A DNA stretch of 64,000 nt, taken from NCBI RefSeq assembly GCF_037482405.1, contig NZ_JBBHZZ010000003.1, forward strand, positions 416,532 through 480,531, written 5' to 3'. Shown one piece after another: positions 35,490 to 44,290 of this stretch (its first letter is position 1; each line of letters starts with the position of its first letter). The notes below the pieces were generated by a model. The model did not search any database. It saw only the letters and a program-made list of their open reading frames with translations, and was not told the DNA's origin. A program made the translations under genes and the position numbers. The DNA is from Pseudokineococcus marinus (GTDB taxonomy: Bacteria > Actinomycetota > Actinomycetes > Actinomycetales > Quadrisphaeraceae).

Positions 35490-35533
35490 CAAGGCTGCGG
35501 GCTTGACGATGCGTCGTCAAGCCCACAGCCTTG
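35490..35533. promoter_or_regulatory. Long inverted repeat in front of the SatD-like gene
   Basis: Two 20-bp arms (35490-35509 and 35514-35533) with one mismatch and a 4-nt loop TGCG; the inner part is GCTTGACGA/TCGTCAAGC. The right arm ends 4 bp before the ATG at 35538, so there is no room for a Shine-Dalgarno. TTGACG inside the left arm could be a -35 element. As DNA it could be an operator for the helix-turn-helix protein encoded next; as RNA it would bury the 5' end. Confidence 0.8.
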
Positions 35534-35537
35534 TCAC

Positions 35538-36218
35538 ATGGCGGACCGTCCGGCGATCGTCCTGACCGTGGACCAGCGCGGCAGCCGCCGCGCCGAGGAC
35601 GCCGTGCCCGCGCTCCTGGAGCGCCTGGCCCGGCTGGCGCCGCAGCCCCTGCGGCCCTTCGAGCGCACGGCGGGCGACGAGGTGCAGGGGGTCCTCGACG
35701 ACCCCGTCGTCGTCGTCGACGTGGTGCTCGCGCTCGCCGACGAGGGGCGCTGGAGCACCGGCGTCGGCGTCGGCCCCGTGCGCCGCCCCCTGCCCGCCTC
35801 GACCCGCGCCGGGGCGGGGCCGGCCTTCGAGGCCGCCCGGGCGGCCGTGACGGCGGCGAAGGGCGTGCGCGAGGGCGTGGCCCTCCGCGGACCGGGCGGG
35901 CCGGACGGCCCGTCCGGGGCCGACACCGCGCCGGGCGCCCCCCTCGACGAGGCCGGCCCGGTGACGGCGGCGCTCGACGCCGAGACGGCCCTGCTGCTGC
36001 TCGTCGGCCTCCGGGCCCGTCGCTCCGGCCCCGGCCGCGAGGCGGTCGCGCTCGCCGAGCGCGGCCTCGGCCCCCGGGAGGCCGCGCAGCATCTGGGCGT
36101 GAGCCCCCAGGCCGTCAGCCAGCGGCTGCGTGCCGCGGCCTGGTCCGCCGAGGAGCGCACGCGCCCCCTCGCAGCCCGGCTGCTGGCGCGCGCCGCCCGC
36201 GACGCCGAGAGCGCCTGA
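35538..36218 (+). CDS. SatD-like protein with C-terminal helix-turn-helix
   Basis: 226 aa. The N-terminal half (AIVLTVDQRGSRRAEDAVPAL, RTAGDEVQGVLDDP, VVDVVLALADEGRWSTGVGVG) matches SatD-family proteins, named from the Streptococcus mutans acid-tolerance locus. The C-terminus has a helix-turn-helix: LGPREAAQHLGVSPQAVSQRLRAA. It may read the inverted repeat directly upstream and regulate itself. A NUDIX gene and a DUF3307-like membrane protein follow on the same strand; SatD and DUF3307 (SatE) pairs occur elsewhere. The molecular role of the family is not known. Confidence 0.75.
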   Translation: MADRPAIVLTVDQRGSRRAEDAVPALLERLARLAPQPLRPFERTAGDEVQGVLDDPVVVVDVVLALADEGRWSTGVGVGPVRRPLPASTRAGAGPAFEAARAAVTAAKGVREGVALRGPGGPDGPSGADTAPGAPLDEAGPVTAALDAETALLLLVGLRARRSGPGREAVALAERGLGPREAAQHLGVSPQAVSQRLRAAAWSAEERTRPLAARLLARAARDAESA

Positions 36219-36281
36219 CCGCCGGCGGCGCCCGTCCGGGCGGGTCGGGCGCCGACCCCGTCGGTGGCAGGCTGGCCCCTC

Positions 36282-36686
36282 GTGGAGCAGGAGACCGACC
36301 GGCACGTCGTCGTGACGGCGGCCCTGCGGCGCGGGGGCCGGGTCCTGCTCGCCCACCGCTCCCCCGGCCGGGAGTTCTACCCCGACGCCTGGGACCTGCC
36401 CGGCGGGCACGTCGAGCCCGGCGAGGCCCCGCGCGCCGCGCTGGCCCGCGAGCTCGCGGAGGAGCTCGGCGTGGTCGCCGACGTCGTCGGGGAGCCCGTC
36501 GCCCGGCTCGTCGCGGACGACCTCGTCATGGACGTGTGGGTCGTCGACGCCTGGCGGGGCGAGGTCCTCAACCGGCAGCCGCACGAGCACGACGCGCTGG
36601 AGTGGTGCGACGCCGCGGCGCTCTCCGGCCGGGCGCTGGCCCACGCCGACCTCGGCCGCGTGCTGCGCGGGCTGCTGGCGGGCTGA
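36282..36686 (+). CDS. NUDIX hydrolase
   Basis: 134 aa. A complete NUDIX box GHVEPGEAPRAALARELAEELGV (Gx5Ex7REUxEExGU) spans about residues 42-64, after VLLAHRSPGREFYPDAWDLPGG. The HxRxP-like start resembles MutT/8-oxo-dGTPase and related housecleaning enzymes that hydrolyse nucleoside diphosphate derivatives; the substrate cannot be fixed. The GTG at 36282 is chosen because CAGGCT lies 8 nt upstream, a leaderless pattern; a GTG at 36264 is an alternative. Confidence 0.9.
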   Translation: MEQETDRHVVVTAALRRGGRVLLAHRSPGREFYPDAWDLPGGHVEPGEAPRAALARELAEELGVVADVVGEPVARLVADDLVMDVWVVDAWRGEVLNRQPHEHDALEWCDAAALSGRALAHADLGRVLRGLLAG

Positions 36687-36788
36687 GGCCGCGGCGACGT
36701 CGGCCGGGCCACCTCTCCCCCGCGGCGCGCCTCGCGCCGCCCCGGGCACCTTCCGTGCGCCGTCGGACCCGTGCGCCACGCTGGGCCC

Positions 36789-37319
36789 GTGGTCACCGCC
36801 CTGCTCGTGCTCGTCGCCCTCGTCGGCGCCGCCGCGTGGCCGCAGGCGTCGCCCCGCCTGGGCCCCGCGCGCCCGTGGGTCCGCCGCCTCGCCGTGCCGG
36901 TGGCCGTGGCCGGCCTCGCCCTGGCCGCGGCGCTCGCCGCCGCGTCCTGGCCGCGGGGCGGCGCCGACCCCCGCGCCGTCGTCCCCGCCGCCGTGGCGGC
37001 GGCCGTCCTGGCCGGGGGGCCGTGGGCGAGCGCCGTCCTCGAGGCGGTGCGGCGCGGCCAGCGCCTCGACGCCACCGCGCAGGGGCTGGTGCTGCGCGGG
37101 GGCGCCGCCATCGGCGCGCTGGAGCGGGCGGCCGTGGCGGCCACCCTCCTGGCCGGGTGGCCCGAGGGGCTCGCCGTCGTGCTCGCCGTCAAGGGCCTCG
37201 GCCGCTACGACGAGCTGCGCACCTCCGCCGACGCCGCCGAGCGCTTCATCGTCGGCACCTTCGCCAGCACCCTGTGGGCGGCCGCGTGCGCGGGCACGGC
37301 GGCGCTGGCCACGGGGTGA
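36789..37319 (+). CDS. Integral membrane protein, DUF3307-like
   Basis: 176 aa from a GTG with CACGCT 6 nt upstream. Four or five hydrophobic segments. The C-terminal stretch VKGLGRYDELRTSADAAERF then IVGTFASTLWAAACAG resembles the end of DUF3307 (SatE-type) proteins, where an (I/L)GTxxS motif follows an acidic helix. Together with the SatD-like gene 570 bp upstream this looks like a SatD/SatE pair split by the NUDIX gene. The family match is by pattern memory and moderate. Confidence 0.6.
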   Translation: MVTALLVLVALVGAAAWPQASPRLGPARPWVRRLAVPVAVAGLALAAALAAASWPRGGADPRAVVPAAVAAAVLAGGPWASAVLEAVRRGQRLDATAQGLVLRGGAAIGALERAAVAATLLAGWPEGLAVVLAVKGLGRYDELRTSADAAERFIVGTFASTLWAAACAGTAALATG

Positions 37320-37338
37320 CGCCGTGGTGCGCCGCGCC

Positions 37339-37827
37339 TCAGACGGCGCGGCGGGGGCGCTGCGAGCGGAGCCACCAGAGCCCCAGGACCGGCAGCACGA
37401 GGGGCACGTAGCCGTACCCGGCGCCGAAGCCCGACCAGACGGTCGCGTCGGGGAAGGCCACCGGGTCCTCGACGGACAGCAGGCCGACGGTGAGGACCCC
37501 GACGAGCTCGACGGTCACCGAGACGAGCGCCACGCGCCGCGAGCGCTCGCTGGAGCGCACGAGGGCGACCGTCGCGACGACGTAGACGGCGGCCGCCAGC
37601 GCCGACAGCAGGTAGGCGAGCGGCGCCGCGGAGAAGTCCGTGGCGATCTGCACGAGCGCCCGGGCGCTCGCGGACAGGGCGAAGACGGCGTACACGGCCA
37701 CGAGGAGCCGCCCCGGGCCCGAGCGCAGGGCCGGGCGCACGTCGGACGTCGCGGCGGCCCCCCGGGCGCCGGCAGGGGGGTCGCCGGCAGGGGGCTCGCC
37801 GACGGGGTCACGGCGGGGTCGCGCCAC
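37339..37827 (-). CDS. Hypothetical membrane protein
   Basis: 162 aa. A Pro/Gly-rich cytoplasmic N-terminus of ~38 residues precedes four membrane helices (LLVAVYAVFALSASARALVQ, YLLSALAAAVYVVATVALV, VSVTVELVGVLTVGLL, YVPLVLPVLGLWWL) and a basic C-terminus LRSQRPRRAV. It begins 3 bp after the stop of the adjacent membrane gene, so the two are an operon and may form a complex. Conserved in actinobacteria by general appearance; function unknown. Confidence 0.75.
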   Translation of the reverse strand: MARPRRDPVGEPPAGDPPAGARGAAATSDVRPALRSGPGRLLVAVYAVFALSASARALVQIATDFSAAPLAYLLSALAAAVYVVATVALVRSSERSRRVALVSVTVELVGVLTVGLLSVEDPVAFPDATVWSGFGAGYGYVPLVLPVLGLWWLRSQRPRRAV

Positions 37828-37830
37828 GGG

Positions 37831-38187
37831 TCACCCGTTCCAGATCTGCTCGAGCCGCAGCACGAGCACGGCGGTGGTCACGGCGGTGACGGCGAGGACG
37901 CCGTTGCCCCACCGGCTGCGGTCGGCCAGCCCCCAGAACACGCCGGCGGGCAGCAGCAGGACGATGGTGAGCAGGTAGCCCGCGAAGGTCGCCGTCGACA
38001 GGGGCCGGGTGCCGGTGACGACGAGCACCGTCGCGATGACGGCCTGGACGAGGATCGCGGCCTCCAGCACGGCCGCCAGCAGCAGCTGGCCCCCGGACGG
38101 CCGCGCCGCCCGCACCGCGCCCACCAGCGACCACACGGCGAGCGCCAGCGACAGGGCGCCGAGCAGCAGGGCCAGGGGGGCGAGCAC
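37831..38187 (-). CDS. Hypothetical membrane protein
   Basis: 118 aa with four hydrophobic helices filling most of its length (LAPLALLLGALSLALAVWSL, LLLAAVLEAAILVQAVIATV, FAGYLLTIVLLLPAGVFWGL, GVLAVTAVTTAVLVLRL). GTG start with TACGCT 6 nt upstream on the minus strand, so probably leaderless. First gene of a two-gene operon with the next membrane protein. Function unknown. Confidence 0.75.
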   Translation of the reverse strand: MLAPLALLLGALSLALAVWSLVGAVRAARPSGGQLLLAAVLEAAILVQAVIATVLVVTGTRPLSTATFAGYLLTIVLLLPAGVFWGLADRSRWGNGVLAVTAVTTAVLVLRLEQIWNG

Positions 38188-38329
38188 GGCAGCAGCGTAG
38201 GAGGGCGGCGCGGCCCGACCCGCCGGGCTCCCGTGCAGCCCCCGTGGTCCGGCCCGGCCCGGACCCCGCGCCTCGTCGGCCCCCGACGGGCGAGGCGCAC
38301 CGGTCGGCGCGTCTGCCTAGGGTCGCCGC

Positions 38330-39106
38330 ATGAGCACGGACGCGACGAGCCCCGCCCAGCGCAGCCCCGAGGACGCCGCCGGGGGGTCCGCCGGCACGAG
38401 CGCCGCCGGGGCCGTACGGGCCCCGGAGGACGGCCGGACGAGGTCGTCCGTCGCCGGGGTCACGGGCCCGGTGTCGGACGGCGCGCACGCGTACGCCTCG
38501 GGACCGGGCGCGCACCCCCTGCTGCTCGTGCGGCACGGGCAGACGGAGTGGTCCCTCGACGGGCGCCACACCGGAAGGACCGACATCCCGCTCACCGAGG
38601 AGGGCGAGGCGCAGGCCCGCGCCCTGCGCGACCTCCTCGCGCCGTGGGACGTGCGCGCGGTGCGGGTCAGCCCGCTGCAGCGGGCCCGCCGCACCGCCGA
38701 GCTGGCGGGGCTCGGCGACCACCTCGAGCTCGTCGAGGACCCCGACCTCGTCGAGTGGGACTACGGCAGCGTCGAGGGGAAGTCGACGCCGCAGGTGCGC
38801 GAGGAGCTCGGCTACGAGTGGAAGATCTTCGACCACGGCGTGGCCCCGGGGCGCACCCCCGGCGAGCTGGTGCAGGACGTCGCCGCCCGCACCGCTCACG
38901 CCCTCGCGCGCGTGCGCCCCCTCCTCGACGAGGGCCCCGTCTGCCTCGTGGCGCACGGGCACTCGCTGCGCATCCTCGCGGCCACGTACCTGGGCCTGCC
39001 GCCCAGCGCCGCCGCCGCGCTGGAGCTGAGCCCGGCGTCGCTGAGCGTGCTGGGCGAGAACCACCAGGTGCCCACCGTGCGGCAGTGGAACCTCAGCCCC
39101 TCCTGA
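38330..39106 (+). CDS. Histidine phosphatase family protein
   Basis: 258 aa. A low-complexity N-terminal extension of ~62 residues precedes a phosphoglycerate-mutase-like domain with LLLVRHGQTEWSLDGRHTGR (RHG catalytic histidine), SPLQRARRTAEL, EWDYGSVEGK (acid/base glutamate) and VAHGHSLRIL (second histidine). Likely a broad phosphatase on small phosphoesters. TAGGGT lies 6 nt before the ATG, a leaderless arrangement. The C-terminal NLSPS sequence is repeated in DNA just past the stop (AACCTCAGCCCCTCC at about 39090 and 39107), a small tandem duplication. Confidence 0.9.
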   Translation: MSTDATSPAQRSPEDAAGGSAGTSAAGAVRAPEDGRTRSSVAGVTGPVSDGAHAYASGPGAHPLLLVRHGQTEWSLDGRHTGRTDIPLTEEGEAQARALRDLLAPWDVRAVRVSPLQRARRTAELAGLGDHLELVEDPDLVEWDYGSVEGKSTPQVREELGYEWKIFDHGVAPGRTPGELVQDVAARTAHALARVRPLLDEGPVCLVAHGHSLRILAATYLGLPPSAAAALELSPASLSVLGENHQVPTVRQWNLSPS

Positions 39107-39257
39107 ACCTCAGCCCCTCCCGAGCCTCGTCCCCTCGTGGAGCCGAGCCCGCCCGGACCTGAGCCTCTCCTCCCCCGGCGCCGCCCCCCGCGACGCGGCT
39201 CGTGACCCCGAGCACCGGGTCGGGGCGTCGCCGGAGGGCGCACGGGCCGAGCAGTGG

Positions 39258-39263
39258 CAGACT
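39258..39263 (+). promoter_or_regulatory. Candidate -10 box of the ole operon
   Basis: CAGACT, a CANNNT box like others in the window, about 72 bp before oleA. No clear -35. The 228-bp gap before oleA otherwise holds short GC repeats. Confidence 0.3.
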
Positions 39264-39335
39264 TCTCGACCGTGCGCCCGGGGCGCGGTCGCCGCACCGC
39301 CCCCGCCGGGCGCCACTCCTCGAGCAGGACGGACG

Positions 39336-40367
39336 ATGCGCGTGTCGGGCAACACCTCCATCCACCACGAGGGCACCGCCCTGCTCGGCACGAGCGCGGT
39401 CGAGGCGCCCGTCGTCGTCACGTCGGCGTCGATGGAGGAGCGGCTCGCCCCGACCCTGCGCCGCCTGCGCATGCGCCCCGGCACGCTCGCCTCGCTGGCG
39501 GGCATCGAGGAGCGCCGCTGGTGGGGCGAGGAGGAAGACGCCGCGCAGGGCGCCGCCCGTGCGGGGCGCCAGGCCCTCGAGGCCGCGGGCGTCGAGCCCG
39601 GCCAGGTCGGGCTGCTCGTCAACACGTCCGTCTACCGCGCCAACCTCGAGCCGTCGGTGGCCGTCGGCATCCACCACGCGCTGGGGCTGCCGACCTCGGC
39701 GCTCAACTTCGACATCACCAACGCCTGCCTCGGCTTCGTCAACGCGCTCACGCTCGCGGCGACGATGATCGAGAACGGGCAGATCCGCTACGCCCTCGTC
39801 GTCGACGGCGAGGACGCCCGCCCGGTGCACGAGTCCACCCTGCGGCGGCTGTCCGCCGAGGACGCCACCCGGCGCGACTACACCGACGCCTTCGCCACCC
39901 TCACCCTCGGCTCGGGCGCCGCGGCGGCCGTGCTCGGCCCGGCCGAGGACCACCCCGGCGCCCCGCAGGTCCTCGGGGGCGTGTCCCGGGCCCGCAGCTC
40001 GGCCCACGAGCTCTGCGTCGGCAGCAACGACGGCATGGTCACCGACGCCCGCGGCCTGCTCGAGGAGGGCATGCAGCTCGTCGGCGACGCCTGGGACGAC
40101 GCCCGGGCCGACGGCTGGGAGTGGAAGGACATGGACCGCTACGTCCTCCACCAGGTGAGCACCGTCCACACCCGCGCCCTCGTGGAGCGCATCGGCATCG
40201 ACCCCGAGCGCGTGCCGCTGACCTTCCCGCGCTGGGGCAACGTCGGGCCGGCCGCCCTGCCCATGACGCTGGCGGCCGAGGCGCCGTCGCTGCGCCCCGG
40301 CGACCGGGTGCTCTGCATGGGCGTCGGCTCCGGCCTCAACACGGCCATGACGGAGATCCGCTGGTGA
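39336..40367 (+). CDS. oleA: Long-chain olefin biosynthesis thiolase OleA
   Basis: 343 aa. KAS III fold with Cys131 (DITNACLGFVNAL), His in YVLHQVSTVH and Asn in WGNVGPAALPM. Glu105 in ANLEPS lies 26 residues before the cysteine, the same offset as the Glu117/Cys143 pair of Xanthomonas OleA, which separates it from FabH. OleA joins two fatty acyl-CoAs head to head and releases a beta-keto acid. The next genes complete the Ole pathway. AGGAC lies 6-9 nt before the ATG, a weak binding site. Its stop overlaps the oleBC start. Confidence 0.93.
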   Translation: MRVSGNTSIHHEGTALLGTSAVEAPVVVTSASMEERLAPTLRRLRMRPGTLASLAGIEERRWWGEEEDAAQGAARAGRQALEAAGVEPGQVGLLVNTSVYRANLEPSVAVGIHHALGLPTSALNFDITNACLGFVNALTLAATMIENGQIRYALVVDGEDARPVHESTLRRLSAEDATRRDYTDAFATLTLGSGAAAAVLGPAEDHPGAPQVLGGVSRARSSAHELCVGSNDGMVTDARGLLEEGMQLVGDAWDDARADGWEWKDMDRYVLHQVSTVHTRALVERIGIDPERVPLTFPRWGNVGPAALPMTLAAEAPSLRPGDRVLCMGVGSGLNTAMTEIRW

Positions 40368-43267
40368 GGGGCTCCCCCTCCCCCCTCGCCGCACCCCCCA
40401 CCCGCTCCCGCGCCACCGCTCCGGGGGCCCCCGACGTCGACCCGGCGTCGCTGCCCGGCGTCGACCCGCGCTGGTCGCGCCTCGTCGAGGCGCCGAGCGT
40501 CGACGGGACGCGGCGGACGTGGCACCTGCTCGACGGGGCCGGCTCCCTGGAGGGCGAGGAGCCCGCAGGCACCGTGCTCGCCGTCCACGGCAACCCCACG
40601 TGGTCCTACCTCTGGCGCGACGTCGTCGCCGCCGGCGTCGCGGGGGACGCCGCCGGGCGGCGCTGGCGCGTGGTCGCCGTCGACCAGCTCGGCATGGGCC
40701 TGTCCGACCGCCGCCCGCGCGCCGGGAGCGGCCCGTGGCGCCTGGCCGACCGCGTCGCCGACCTCGGGGCGCTCGTCGAGGTGCTCCGCGCGGGGACGGA
40801 CGACGGCTGGCCGCCGGTCACCGGCCCCGTCGTCGCCCTCGGCCACGACTGGGGCGGCGTCGTCGTCACCGGGTGGGCGGGCGAGCACCCGGAGCAGGTG
40901 GCCGCCCTCGCGCTGACCAACACGGCGGTGCACGCGCCCGCGGGCGCCGCCCTGCCCCTCGCGCTGCAGGTCGTCACGGCCCCCGGCCTCCACGCGCTGG
41001 CGACCTCGCGCACCGACGCCTTCGTCCGCGCGGCCGCGGCCCAGCCGCGCCGCCGCCTCCCCGACGAGGTCCGCGCCGCCTACCGCGCGCCCTACCGCAG
41101 CGTCGCCGACCGGGCCGCCGTCGAGGGCTTCGTCGCCGACATCCCCTGGCGCGCCGACGACGTGAGCCGCCCGGCGCTCGACCGGGTCACGGCCGGCGCC
41201 GACGCCCTGGGGGCCGCCGACGTCCCGGCCCTCCTCGTGTGGGGCGTCCGCGACCCCGTCTTCGGCGAGCAGTACCTGCGCGACCTGCGGGCCCGGCTGC
41301 CGCGGGCCGACGTCCACCGGGTCGAGCGGGGCGGGCACCTCGTGCCCGAGGACGTCGACCTCGGCCCCCTCCTGCTGCGCTGGTTCGCCGCGCGCGGCGT
41401 CGGGAGCGGCGCCCCCGCGGCCGCCCCGGAGCCCGACCCGGCCCCGCACGGGCACCGCCGGCCCCTGTGGGCCGAGCTCGCGGCGCGCGCGGACGACGAC
41501 GGCCCCGCCGTCGTCGAGGTCCCCGCGGGCGGCGGCGCACCGGCTGTCCTCAGCTGGCGCGAGCTGGGCCACCGCGTCGCCGAGGTGGCCCTCGGCCTGC
41601 ACGCCGAGGGCGTGCGCCCGGGCGACCGGGTGAGCCTCCTCGTGCCGCCCGGCGCCGACCTCACCACGGCGCTCTACGCCTGCCTGCGCCTCGGGGCCGT
41701 CGTCGTCGTCGCGGACCAGGGCCTCGGCGTCCGCGGCCTGAGCCGGGCGGTGCGGGGCGCCGCGCCCCGGCACGTCGTCGCCGTCGAGCGCGGCCTGGTG
41801 GCGGCCGCCGCGCTCGGCTGGCCCGGCCGGCGCACCGGGGCCGGCCCGCTCGGCCCGCTCGGGCGACGGCTCGCCGGCTCGACGCTGGCCGGGCTGGCGG
41901 CCCGGGGACGCCGCAGCCCCCTCGCCGGCGTCCCCGGCGGCGAGCGGCCGACCGTCGCGAGCCTCCGCCTGCCCGAGCCGGCGCCGGCGGACGACGCCGC
42001 GGTCCTCTTCACCTCCGGGTCGACCGGTCCCGCCAAGGGCGCCGTCTACACCCACGACCGGCTCGCCGGGGTGCGCGACGCCGTCGCCGCGGCCTACGAG
42101 GTCGACCACGGCACCGCGCTCGTCGCGGCCTTCGCCCCCTTCGCCCTGCTCGGCCCCGCCCTCGGGGCCGTCTCCGCGAGTCCGGCCATGGACGTCACCG
42201 CGCCGGCCTCGCTCACGGCGACGGCGCTCGCCGACGCCGTCGCCGCCGTCGGCGCCACGGTCGTCTTCGCCTCCCCCGCCGCGCTCGCCGGGGTGGTGGC
42301 CACGAGCGGGCGCCTCGACGCGCGCGGGCGCACCGCGCTGGGCGGCGTGCGCCGCCTGTTGTCGGCCGGGGCGCCCGTGCCCGTCCCCCTGCTGCGGCAG
42401 GTCGCCGCCCTCGTGCCGGGGGCGTTGCTGCACACCCCCTACGGCATGACCGAGGGCCTGCCCATGACGGACGTGGGCCTCGCCGACCTCGAGGCCGCCG
42501 GCCCGGGCGGAGAGGCGGGCGGGGGTGTCGCCGACGGCGTCCTCGTCGGCGCTCCCCTCGACGGGGTGGAGGTCGCCGTCGCGCCGCTCGACGCCGACGG
42601 GACGCCGACCGACCGCCTCGTCCGCACGCCCGGCACGACCGGCGAGGTCCTGCTGCGCGCCGGCCACACCAAGGCGCGCTACGACCAGCTCTGGGCCACC
42701 GAGGACGCGAGCCGCCTCGTCGACGCGGGCGGCGCCGTCTGGCACCGCACCGGCGACGTCGGGACGCTCGAGGCGGACGGGCGACCGCACGGGGCGGGGG
42801 ACCCGGCAGGAGACGAGGAGAGGGGCGTGCGGCTGCGCGTCCAGGGCCGCACCGCCCACCTCGTGCGCACCTCCGCCGGCGTCGTGACCCCCGTGGGCGT
42901 CGAGCTCGCGGCGGCGTCGGTCCCCGCCGTCACCCGGGCCGCGGCGGTGGGCGTGGGTCCCGCGGGCACGCAGGCCCTCGTCGTCGTCGTCGAGACCGAG
43001 CCGCCGACGCGTCGCGCCGGCGGGGCCGCACCCGACCTCGCCGCCGCCGTGCGCCGGGCGGCCGCCGGGCTGCCCGGGGCGCCCGCCGTCGCGGCCGTGC
43101 TCGTCGTCCCCCGTCTGCCCGTGGACGTCCGGCACGAGTCGAAGGTCGACCGCACGCTCGTCGCCGCGTGGGCCGCCGACCGGCTCGCGGGGCGCCCCGT
43201 CGCGCCGCCGTGGTCCCGCGCCGGGCGGCTGCGCGCCGTGCTCGGAGCACGGCGGCCGCGCCGGTGA
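40364..43267 (+). CDS. oleBC: OleBC fusion: beta-lactone decarboxylase and beta-lactone synthetase
   Basis: 967 aa. GTG overlaps the oleA stop (GTGA) with GGAG 8 nt upstream. Residues ~60-350 are an alpha/beta hydrolase of the haloalkane-dehalogenase type: VLAVHGNPTWSYLWRDVV, nucleophile Asp in LGHDWGG, LVWGVRDPVFGEQYL and RGGHLVPED. Residues ~360-967 are an AMP-dependent synthetase: LFTSGSTGPAKGAVYTHDRL, TPYGMTEGLPMTD, and RLPVDVRHESKVDRT with the terminal lysine. OleC closes the beta-hydroxy acid to a beta-lactone; OleB removes CO2 to give the cis-olefin. The fused form is typical of actinobacteria such as Micrococcus. Confidence 0.93.
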   Translation: MRGSPSPLAAPPTRSRATAPGAPDVDPASLPGVDPRWSRLVEAPSVDGTRRTWHLLDGAGSLEGEEPAGTVLAVHGNPTWSYLWRDVVAAGVAGDAAGRRWRVVAVDQLGMGLSDRRPRAGSGPWRLADRVADLGALVEVLRAGTDDGWPPVTGPVVALGHDWGGVVVTGWAGEHPEQVAALALTNTAVHAPAGAALPLALQVVTAPGLHALATSRTDAFVRAAAAQPRRRLPDEVRAAYRAPYRSVADRAAVEGFVADIPWRADDVSRPALDRVTAGADALGAADVPALLVWGVRDPVFGEQYLRDLRARLPRADVHRVERGGHLVPEDVDLGPLLLRWFAARGVGSGAPAAAPEPDPAPHGHRRPLWAELAARADDDGPAVVEVPAGGGAPAVLSWRELGHRVAEVALGLHAEGVRPGDRVSLLVPPGADLTTALYACLRLGAVVVVADQGLGVRGLSRAVRGAAPRHVVAVERGLVAAAALGWPGRRTGAGPLGPLGRRLAGSTLAGLAARGRRSPLAGVPGGERPTVASLRLPEPAPADDAAVLFTSGSTGPAKGAVYTHDRLAGVRDAVAAAYEVDHGTALVAAFAPFALLGPALGAVSASPAMDVTAPASLTATALADAVAAVGATVVFASPAALAGVVATSGRLDARGRTALGGVRRLLSAGAPVPVPLLRQVAALVPGALLHTPYGMTEGLPMTDVGLADLEAAGPGGEAGGGVADGVLVGAPLDGVEVAVAPLDADGTPTDRLVRTPGTTGEVLLRAGHTKARYDQLWATEDASRLVDAGGAVWHRTGDVGTLEADGRPHGAGDPAGDEERGVRLRVQGRTAHLVRTSAGVVTPVGVELAAASVPAVTRAAAVGVGPAGTQALVVVVETEPPTRRAGGAAPDLAAAVRRAAAGLPGAPAVAAVLVVPRLPVDVRHESKVDRTLVAAWAADRLAGRPVAPPWSRAGRLRAVLGARRPRR

Positions 43268-44286
43268 GCGGCGGCCTCGTCGTCGTCACCGGCGCCAGCG
43301 GGATGCTGGGGCGCGCCGTCGCGCGCACCCTCGCCGACGCCGGCCACCCGGTCCGGACGCTGCAGCGCAGCCCCAGCGGGCTGGCCGGGCACCGCTCGCC
43401 CGCCGGTGGCGCCGTCGAGGACGTCGCGGTCGACCTCGCCGCCCCCGGAGCGGCGCCGGCCCTGCGCGCGGCCCTGGAGGGCGCCGAGGCCGTCGTCCAC
43501 CTCGCCGCGAAGGTCTCCGTCTCCGGCCCGTGGGCGGACTACCGGCGCACCAACGTCGAGGGCACCCGGCGGCTGCTGGCCGCGGCGCGCACCGCGGGGG
43601 TCCGCCGCTTCGTGCAGGTCTCCTCGCCGTCCGTGGCCCACGCGGGCGAGCCGCTCGTCGGCGCCCCCGCCGGTCCGGCCGACCCGGGCGCCGCGCGGGG
43701 CCGCTACGCCCGCAGCAAGGCGATGGCCGAGCGGGAGGCCCTGGCGGCCGACGGCCCGGACCTCGCCGTCGTGGCCGTGCGCCCGCACCTCGTCTGGGGG
43801 CCGGGTGACACCCAGCTCGTCGCCCGCGTCGTCGCGCGCTCGCGGGCGGGCCGCCTCCCCCTCCTCGACGGCGGGACGGCCCTCGTCGACTCGACGTACG
43901 TCGACGACGCGGCCGACGCGCTCGTGGCGGCCGCCGCCCGCGCCGACGACCCGGAGGTGCACGGGCGGGCCCTCGTCGTCAGCAGCGGTGAGCCGCGCAC
44001 GGTCGGCGAGCTCCTCGCCTCCCTGTGCGCCGCGCACGGAGCCCCGCCGCCGGCGCGGTCCGTGCCCGCCGGGCTCGCGCGGGCCGCCGGCGGGCTGGTC
44101 GAGGCCGTCTGGGCGGTGCGCCCGGGGCTCGGCGGGGACGACGAGCCGCCGATGACACGCTTCCTCGCGGAGCAGCTGTCGACGGCGCACTGGTTCGACC
44201 AGCGCGAGACGCGCCGGCTCCTGCGCTGGAGCCCGCGCGTGGGCCTCGACGAGGGCTTCGCCCGGCTCGCCGCCGCGGCGTGCTGA
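43264..44286 (+). CDS. oleD: 2-alkyl-3-oxoalkanoate reductase OleD
   Basis: 340 aa, GTG overlapping the oleBC stop (GTGA). Extended short-chain dehydrogenase of the 3-beta-HSD type: NAD(P)-binding VVVTGASGMLGRAVART, VVHLAAKVSVSGPWADYRRTNVEGT, and the YxxxK dyad in RYARSKAMAE, then HLVWGPGDTQLV and DSTYVDDAADAL. It reduces the beta-keto acid from OleA to the beta-hydroxy acid used by OleC. Last obvious pathway gene; the kinase-like gene follows 4 bp later. Confidence 0.92.
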   Translation: MSGGLVVVTGASGMLGRAVARTLADAGHPVRTLQRSPSGLAGHRSPAGGAVEDVAVDLAAPGAAPALRAALEGAEAVVHLAAKVSVSGPWADYRRTNVEGTRRLLAAARTAGVRRFVQVSSPSVAHAGEPLVGAPAGPADPGAARGRYARSKAMAEREALAADGPDLAVVAVRPHLVWGPGDTQLVARVVARSRAGRLPLLDGGTALVDSTYVDDAADALVAAAARADDPEVHGRALVVSSGEPRTVGELLASLCAAHGAPPPARSVPAGLARAAGGLVEAVWAVRPGLGGDDEPPMTRFLAEQLSTAHWFDQRETRRLLRWSPRVGLDEGFARLAAAAC

Positions 44287-44290
44287 CGCC

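Noticed and set aside
39090..39130. Short repeats after the histidine phosphatase stop as a regulatory element
   Set aside because: Only a partial 17-bp duplication decaying over about 40 bp; no structure or promoter recognised.
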